Part shown: positions 58,201 through 64,000 of the stretch, piece after piece | How positions within the stretch are numbered: position 1 is the first letter of the stretch | Layout: each line of letters opens with the position of its first letter | NCBI GenBank assembly: GCA_930367205.1 | Contig: OV884011.1 | Location: forward strand, 114,945,866-115,009,865 | Reading direction: 5' to 3' | Length of the DNA: 64,000 bases | From: Acanthosoma haemorrhoidale | Taxonomy: Eukaryota > Arthropoda > Insecta > Hemiptera > Acanthosomatidae | Program-made: the position numbers and the translations under genes | The notes under the pieces: model-generated | Told to the model about the DNA's origin: nothing | The model's input: only the letters and a program-made list of their open reading frames with translations | Database searches by the model: none

Positions 58201-61200
58201 ATTTTTGAGAGAAAACATAACTTATTAGTTTGTCCTTTTAGGACTGACTGAACTCATCCAACCCTGGTACATAAACGTGTATTATTATTTAAAAGATTGA
58301 AGCACTTACATATTAATCTACTTGAAAAGACTAATTAGTAATTTCAATCTAGTTTGCTAGTAACCCAATGTATGATCAGTTTATTTAATGTATAACAAAA
58401 TCTACAATTATTTCATGGCAGCTCCTGGGGATAATCTTGGCGTTCTCCCTTCAAAGAAATATGGAAATAGTCTGCCCTTTTTTTAACATAAAAGAGTAGC
58501 GTATTTCAGCCTTGAAACTTGAACAATTTTTATACATTGAAGATATGGTATAATTAATGAAAGATAATACTGATTAGAGGGTGGTCTGAAAAGTTTCCGA
58601 CCTAACAAAGCTTTTATTTCTCTAGCTTTTATTTATTTTATTATCATCTTCATGCTGAGGTCGGAAACTTTTCAGACCACCTGTGTATATGATCAATTAT
58701 TGTTGTTTCCCAGCTTCAATTCCCTGTTACCCTTAGGAATTCTTTTGAGGGAATTCATCTGGGCAGAAAATTATAAAATATAAGTACACTCATTGTTTGT
58801 TTTGTGTTTCTAAATACTTGTTTCTGAAAAAAATTTAATCTATGCACTTAATGATTTTGGAATCAGAGATGAATTAATTTTTACCACATCTTTCTTATTT
58901 ACCAACATCTGTTATTTTTACAATAATATATAATCAATTTTACTTTTCTGAACTGTTTCTTAATGTAATTGTTACGTTTACTAACATTCTAAATCAATAT
59001 AAAATAACAAAAGAAATTTTGAAATAGTTACCCAAGGTTAGCATTGTTGCCATACAGCTCCAAGTTGAGGCCGAAAAAGTCTTCCGATTTGGAGCAATCT
59101 ACTTCATCAATCCTTTCACAGACTCTTGTTTCTTGGTCAAATACTGTGCCATTGAGGCATAAAAATTTGATGTCAGTCACCTCACCTAAAAATGATATAA
59201 GGATAATCCACACAGGGCAAAGAGAGAAACGCTTTTCAAAAAAATAGAGTTTTTAACTTAAAATATTGTTCTCTCAGCTTCTAGAGTGCATTGACAAGAA
59301 CATTGCATGTGTAAAATATTTTCATGGGAATCAGGGACCCCACAGCTATAGCCTCCCTTTGTTAGGTTGACTTTAGGTAGTTAAATAATATCTGTTATAA
59401 ATAATATAAAATAAAAGGCAATTAAAAGATTGTTCTGAAAGCTAGACTAAAGCTTAGATGTTAAATGTGGGTGCCTGATCCTGATCTGCTCAAGTGAATC
59501 CTTGACAATGACCAGCAGCAAAAAACTACTAGCTAAAAGTGGCTGAAATGTAGTTTTTAACAAGAGTAGAAAGAAAGACAAAAACAAAGTGTCAGGAACA
59601 CAGGGATAAGAATGAACCTGGTCATTAATCTAGTTTAGACAGTGATGGAGATACTTCAACTATGGTGTTTCAGCCATGTCAACAAGAGCACAGGTCAGCC
59701 AAATTGGCATATGTTACTTGCACCGAAGGCACAAAGACATGGGAAAATGGTATTAGTGAAGTATTCTCTGACCTTCATTCAGGAGAAGGATTGGATTTTG
59801 CTTTGGATCGAGATCAAAAATTATCAATTATTATTAATTATCAAAAATAGCCTCAGGAAGGGCGGAAAAAAAAAAAAGAAAAAAAAAGAAGTTTATTATC
59901 AACTTCTATACTTTCAAAGAAATTATTTATCCGCATACATCTCAACATTATTCAGTCACATGAACTTTGTTAAATGTAATGTCTTCTGAGCCAAGGAATC
60001 AATGAGAACAGAAATTTGTGAAACTATTTAAACAACTATAATTTTATGCTTAGGGCGGTCTGAAAAGTTTCCGACCTAACAAAGCTTTTATTTCACTAGC
60101 TTTTATTTATTTTATTATCATCTTCATGTTGAGGTCGGAAACTTTTCAGACCACCTGTGTACCTATAATAGCATAGAGATTGTAAGTAGATTTACAAGCA
60201 GATGAACACATATCACATATAATTGAACTTTAGGGGCTATAACTTTGATTTCTTTATTCCTATTGATGGAAATGACCACCCACCACACCATAGAAGACTT
60301 AAGATGTTTTGGTAATCTAACAATAATCATTTTTCATCGAAAAAAAAAAACAGGGATTTAAGGAAAATAAGGTAAGATAATGTAACATACTACTTTTAAG
60401 AAGTTAAAAGTAAAATACCTTTCTGGCCGATAGTACAAACATGGAACATCTGACACCCTGTTTCCACATCTGCGTAGTAACCACCTATCACTTTTTTTTC
60501 GCATGAGAAGTTCGTTTCTGGAAGGTTGTCAAAGTCAAGGTACTGAAACAAACCAACCTAATAACTAAAAAGATTTATTATATCTGTAATGTTTCATTTA
60601 TGTTCTGTAAAATGTAACTATAAATATACAGGCTAATATGACGTTTATATTCTAAACATATTTCTTGGGCTAATATGATAGCAATAAACTTCTCCTTTAT
60701 TCTTTACAATTGTTACATTCTATAATTTTAATTTATTTATTCAGCAATAGGTGTTTCTGTTTGCTATGGGATGAATAGTTCAATATGAAGTGGAAAGTTT
60801 ATAATTATGCTTTAGTTATTCTATTCTACATGGATTGTTAGATGCTTTTCATTTTTAAATTTTAAACATTTTTAAATTAACAGAACCGAATGGACATCAG
60901 CACAGCCAAATATAGAGCCGATATGAGATCCAAAAAGTTTTAATGACCAATATTCACCTGGTTGCTGGATGGGTCCAACAAAAACTTATGTTATTACTAC
61001 TATGTAGGAAAATGAGGAAAGAATTTCCAGATAAAACTGTACATTCATTACCATCTTTCTTTCAGAGGATATTTGGCTAAATCTCTTCTGAAACATCTGA
61101 ACTCCCAGGAAAAAGGCAGGTAATATTTAAAATAAATATAACCTTTTATCATTTGTTGTTTACTGTTTCAATATCCTCATGTATTTATCATTGCTGCAGG

Positions 61201-63186
61201 TCCAGTAGCCTCTTTGTCATCAACTGTAACTGCCGAATCAAGATATGACAACATAGGTCATCTCATATCTTACCAGGAAAAGTTGACTAGATGCCTGATG
61301 TTTAACTCATAATTCAAAACAATGAGAATTATCGATGATAACAAAATTATGTTCTTACTATTTTATTTATTGTCTAAAATTAAATTAAAAAGTGTGATTT
61401 TATGTAAAATTAAAAACTGATATTTTTAAGAATCCTATTTCTTCAAATGAATGCCTTAATAATAATAATGCCCCGTGTTGCATTTTCGCAACAGGGCTTA
61501 TCCTCAGTTCCTGAATAGATTTTTTTATTTTTGATCATAAATCACATTTCAGGATGTCATGATGATTTTCATCATTTTCGTAAATCAAAACATAAATTTA
61601 TTATTGATTGTATAAAAATAATTTCTGGGAATATCTTTGACTTTTGTGATATTTTATTTTGATTTTGTTATCCCAAATGGTTTATTTGTAAAAATTAGCA
61701 CATTGATTCCACGCACAGTGATTAGCACACTGATTCCCATTCTTGAAATCGGTGATCTCAACTGCTTTGTTAGAGTAGTCTTTGGGACTCAGCCGCCTCA
61801 TGTCTCCCACCTCTACGCTGAGTTAGGATGGCTCTTCTTCGCCTTCCCTGCATAGTATTTCTTCAGTTCATTAGTTTTCAAAACCATCAGTTCTCATCAC
61901 CCTCCTTACATGTACAATATTCTACAGTTCAAATCTTCAGTATACTCCAGGAGCAAAAGATCTGTCTCTCTGACCTTATACTCTTGACCACAAAACTGCA
62001 GGACACAATTTTTCCTTCCTTGATCACTCTACTACTATCTGTAATTCTCTACCTCCATCATATTCAATCCATAATATTCATCATAATTCATCCTTACGAA
62101 CCTTCAAAACTCTCATATTTCATCAACTCCTGACCATCCAGAAAGATGCTTGTTAGTTTGGGAACGATTTATTATTTACATTTTCATACTTTTATTTTTG
62201 CATTTCTATTTTTAGGTATATATATATATATATATATTAGTTTGGCAGGGACCTTCCTTTGTTTTTACTTTCATATATTTAGCTTTGATGTTACTTATTT
62301 TTTTTTTTTTGCATTAATTTAATAGTTTTCATTTAATGTTATATTGCATTGTTAAGACTTCTTCATATTGTTGTTTTTATTTCTTATATGTTGATCCATC
62401 TATGACTTTATTTATTAAATGCAGTTGAAACAATTTATTTTATTTTTCTTATAGAGGTTTACTCTTTATTTTACAGTGTATTTTTTTTTTATGGCGCAAT
62501 TGTTATTTTTATTTGCTTAATATGAATTTGTCATCTGAGTGTTATTGTCATTCATAGCGGGCTTTGTCCCAGAGTAAAATGTTTTTACTATTCAATTCTA
62601 AACCACAGCAATTCTAAACTTTTTTGAGTCTTAGCCCACTTTGTTCAAACAGTGATCCACTGGCGTGTTATTTTTTACATAATAAAATAATAATAAAATG
62701 GTTTAATATGAAATTGTTGAATATTCTTTCTCATTGCTTTAACCAACATGTTCAGTACTTTCAAATTGTTTGAGCATGTTTAAGTGGTTTTAATAAAAAA
62801 TGTGTTGAGAAAAGAGAGGGACATTTTCTTTATTACAGAAATTATTTAATGATTATATACCTCATCAATGGAGTCAATTCATTTATGGAATTTTAAATCT
62901 TAATTAATTTTTTATTTGTATCGGTCAAGTGATAGTTAAACTGTCATGTGTCATGAACTTTGCTACTGATAACTAATAGGCTTAAAGAATGAGAAAAAAG
63001 TTCATAGAATTTGTGATTCATAGGTCCCATGTGTTTGGAAATATCACAATAAAGAGATTTGTTGCTATACATGACTATAAATATTTAATATAAATATATA
63101 TATTATATGGCTGTAACAGTAATAGCTTACTCCAGGCTTAGATGCTGTTATTTGAGTCCAGTGTATCACAACACCATACAACAAAA
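52203..63186 (-). CDS. secreted protein with two chitin-binding (peritrophin-A, CBM14) domains and a long repetitive linker; 5' end incomplete
   Basis: Exons in transcript order: 63186-63131 (tentative, frame open only when entered with one base carried over; reads LLYGVVIHWTQITASKPG, resembling the end of a signal peptide), 60542-60419, 59185-59032, 57982-55613, 55042-54906, 52252-52203. Phases agree; from 60542 to the stop there are 944 residues. Domain 1 has six cysteines spaced C-x15-C-x5-C-x14-C-x12-C-x7-C (starts FSCEKKVIGGYYADVE). Domain 2 near the C-terminus has C-x15-C-x5-C-x15-C-x12-C-x7-C (starts FSCEGKVKGGFYADMF). Each domain is cut by an intron between its third and fourth cysteines. 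The linker is disordered: a Thr run, a charged, predicted helical part, then R/P/Q-rich repeats. CBM14 domains bind chitin, so the product probably acts in cuticle or a chitin-lined matrix. It resembles insect CPAP or mucin-like proteins; the exact subfamily is not assigned. Confidence 0.85.
53830..54336 (+). repeat. 505-bp interspersed repeat, copy 2
   Basis: Second copy of 51196-51700, inside the last intron of the chitin-binding gene and antisense to it. It is preceded by a GC-rich stretch (53700-53820), which is not shared with copy 1. Confidence 0.9.
55790..56480 (-). repeat. about eight degenerate 30-residue repeats in the linker of the chitin-binding protein
   Basis: Read on the minus strand, successive units start RPISNFQKPSRGLVH, RSVSSFQKASRGSVH, RSLSNLQKELSSLVQ, RQSNFQKTSKSLSH, RSVSNLHVPKVLIH, SNPNLQISRVSAF, DHQASRGLIR and RPATKRQKTSWGSVY. 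Each is followed by an EEQ-EHV-like stretch and mostly an ARPT-like end. Unit length varies from about 25 to 33 residues. Confidence 0.85.
58579..58683. mobile_element. 105-bp MITE, copy 1
   Basis: Perfect or near-perfect terminal inverted repeats of about 24 bp (ggtggtctgaaaagtttccg followed by acct) enclose a short AT-rich core. The ends resemble mariner-type termini. It lies in an intron of the chitin-binding gene. Confidence 0.93.
60053..60156. mobile_element. 105-bp MITE, copy 2
   Basis: Same element as 58579-58683 in the next upstream intron of the same gene and in the same orientation, differing at only a few positions (for example ggcggtctg for ggtggtctg, and tttcactag for tttctctag). 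Confidence 0.93.
61780..62160 (+). mobile_element. non-LTR retrotransposon relic (C-terminal end of reverse transcriptase ORF)
   Basis: Plus-strand broken frames read ELGWLFF, then LVFKTISSHHPPYM, then LQFKSSVYSRSKRSVSLTL, in the order of the conserved LINE tail GW-P---R, yK-l-g--P-yl, s--y-lRs----l. Stops and frameshifts are frequent. It lies in an intron of the chitin-binding gene. Confidence 0.55.
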
Positions 63187-64000
63187 CTGAAACAACACAA
63201 ATAAGGGAATTAATTATTTTTTAATTTTAAGAAATAATTTAATTTCTAATATATTATGATTTATTAATTTTATTTTAAAACATATGGGAATAGTTAGGAT
63301 TTTGAAAGAAAAATTAGAGTAGGTGGTGACATAATATGGATTAAGAAATTAGAAGCACCAGACAGAAATAGCCAAAGACTATCAAGGATATTCATTCAAC
63401 TAAACTTTCTTTCATGCTATAATATAATTTATAAATAAATCCTCTACGTTAATTGATTGTTATAGGAAGTTACCTTTCTCACATTCTGACAGATTAGATC
63501 AATTTTGTTTTCGTAACTTACAGCTTCTGAGCTATGAGCTGAGAAATCTGAAAAATTGGCGAAAAGGGATCACCAACTCTTTTAAAGTTTGGATTTATTT
63601 TCTTACATGCTGTATTTGTACCATGATTAAATGAGCATGTTTTGAGATATTGTAGAATGCACGTTTAAAATTCCAGATCGTTTGAACCAGTTTTGGTCGT
63701 AAAACACAAAGACTGGCTAACGAAATGTGATTACCCAACACTTCACAATACGATGATTAACGTTTAGTTATAAGACCAATACCGGGAAGATTTATAGCTC
63801 TGAGTTTCCCCAGGAGGTCAAGGGCCTCGTTAAAGGAGGTCCTTAAAAGTCCTCTCAACATTGTAAAAGAATAATCCAAAAGAAAATGTTTTGAGAGCCA
63901 AAACAGAAATAGTAAAGGTATATAAAATACGTTTGGAGCCGGTCTTAGTCATTTTTTTCATGTCAATATTTTAAATATTTATAATTTTTTATTTGCTGAA
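63187..64000. other. region upstream of the tentative signal-peptide exon, nothing assigned
   Basis: An initiating exon for the chitin-binding gene would be expected here or beyond the window. No ATG exon ending in phase 1 with a good donor was found. A donor-like gctgtaagttac on the minus strand near 63520 has stops in the needed frame. Confidence 0.4.

Noticed and set aside
61471..61500. Short hairpin (ccccgtgttgc / gcaacaggg)
   Set aside because: A stem of about ten pairs with one bulge; a single occurrence in the window with no associated element end.
63500..63545. Acceptor and donor pair on the minus strand as the first exon of the chitin-binding gene
   Set aside because: The 26-bp interval has no ATG and a stop in the frame needed to join the next exon.
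1..64000. CRISPR arrays, operons, ribosome binding sites, bacterial insertion sequences
   Set aside because: The window is eukaryotic nuclear DNA with spliced genes; no such structures were seen.

Overview
This is nuclear DNA from an insect or another arthropod. It is very AT-rich, has long introns with GT..AG boundaries, carries many degraded transposons of several classes, and encodes a chitin-binding (peritrophin-A type) protein. A hemipteroid insect would fit the base composition and transposon load, but nothing here fixes the order. All gene models were spliced by eye from reading frame, splice dinucleotides, intron phase and remembered family sequences. No alignment was run.

Layout: (1) 161-3379, plus strand: the last two coding exons of an unrecognised, largely disordered protein, followed by an AT-rich stretch to about 6.3 kb that is probably its 3' UTR. 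(2) 6.3-15.2 kb: no convincing gene, with a duplicated fragment, a non-LTR retrotransposon relic and a small inverted-repeat-bounded element. (3) 15369-32695, minus strand: a complete ten-exon HSPA14 (Hsp70-like protein 14) gene. Its introns hold a piggyBac relic with a long inverted repeat, a perfect 96-bp tandem duplication, a Tc1-like relic and two tRNA-like SINE heads. (4) 33098-42988, plus strand, divergent from HSPA14: a gene encoding the RNA polymerase I subunit POLR1G (RPA34/CD3EAP family), probably with an extra 5' coding exon. Its key feature is a tandem array of about seven exon-intron cassettes of 200-230 bp. All are phase 1, each adding about 31 residues made of an acidic/serine stretch and a lysine run. 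The last cassette has lost its splice donor. (5) 46409-49676, plus strand: a complete three-exon PEN-2 gene (gamma-secretase subunit, 101 residues). A copy of its last splice acceptor lies about 0.9 kb downstream. (6) 52203-63186, minus strand: an extracellular protein with two chitin-binding domains separated by roughly 700 residues of disordered linker, which contains about eight degenerate 30-residue repeats. Its 5' end is incomplete or lies outside the window. Its introns hold twin 105-bp MITEs, one copy of a 505-bp repeat and a retrotransposon relic.

The genes do not form a functional cluster: nucleolar transcription, ribosome-associated chaperoning, intramembrane proteolysis and cuticle/chitin matrix simply lie side by side. 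Only HSPA14 and the POLR1G transcript share an intergenic region of about 400 bp, so they may be driven from one divergent promoter. The most unusual signal is the POLR1G exon-cassette array.
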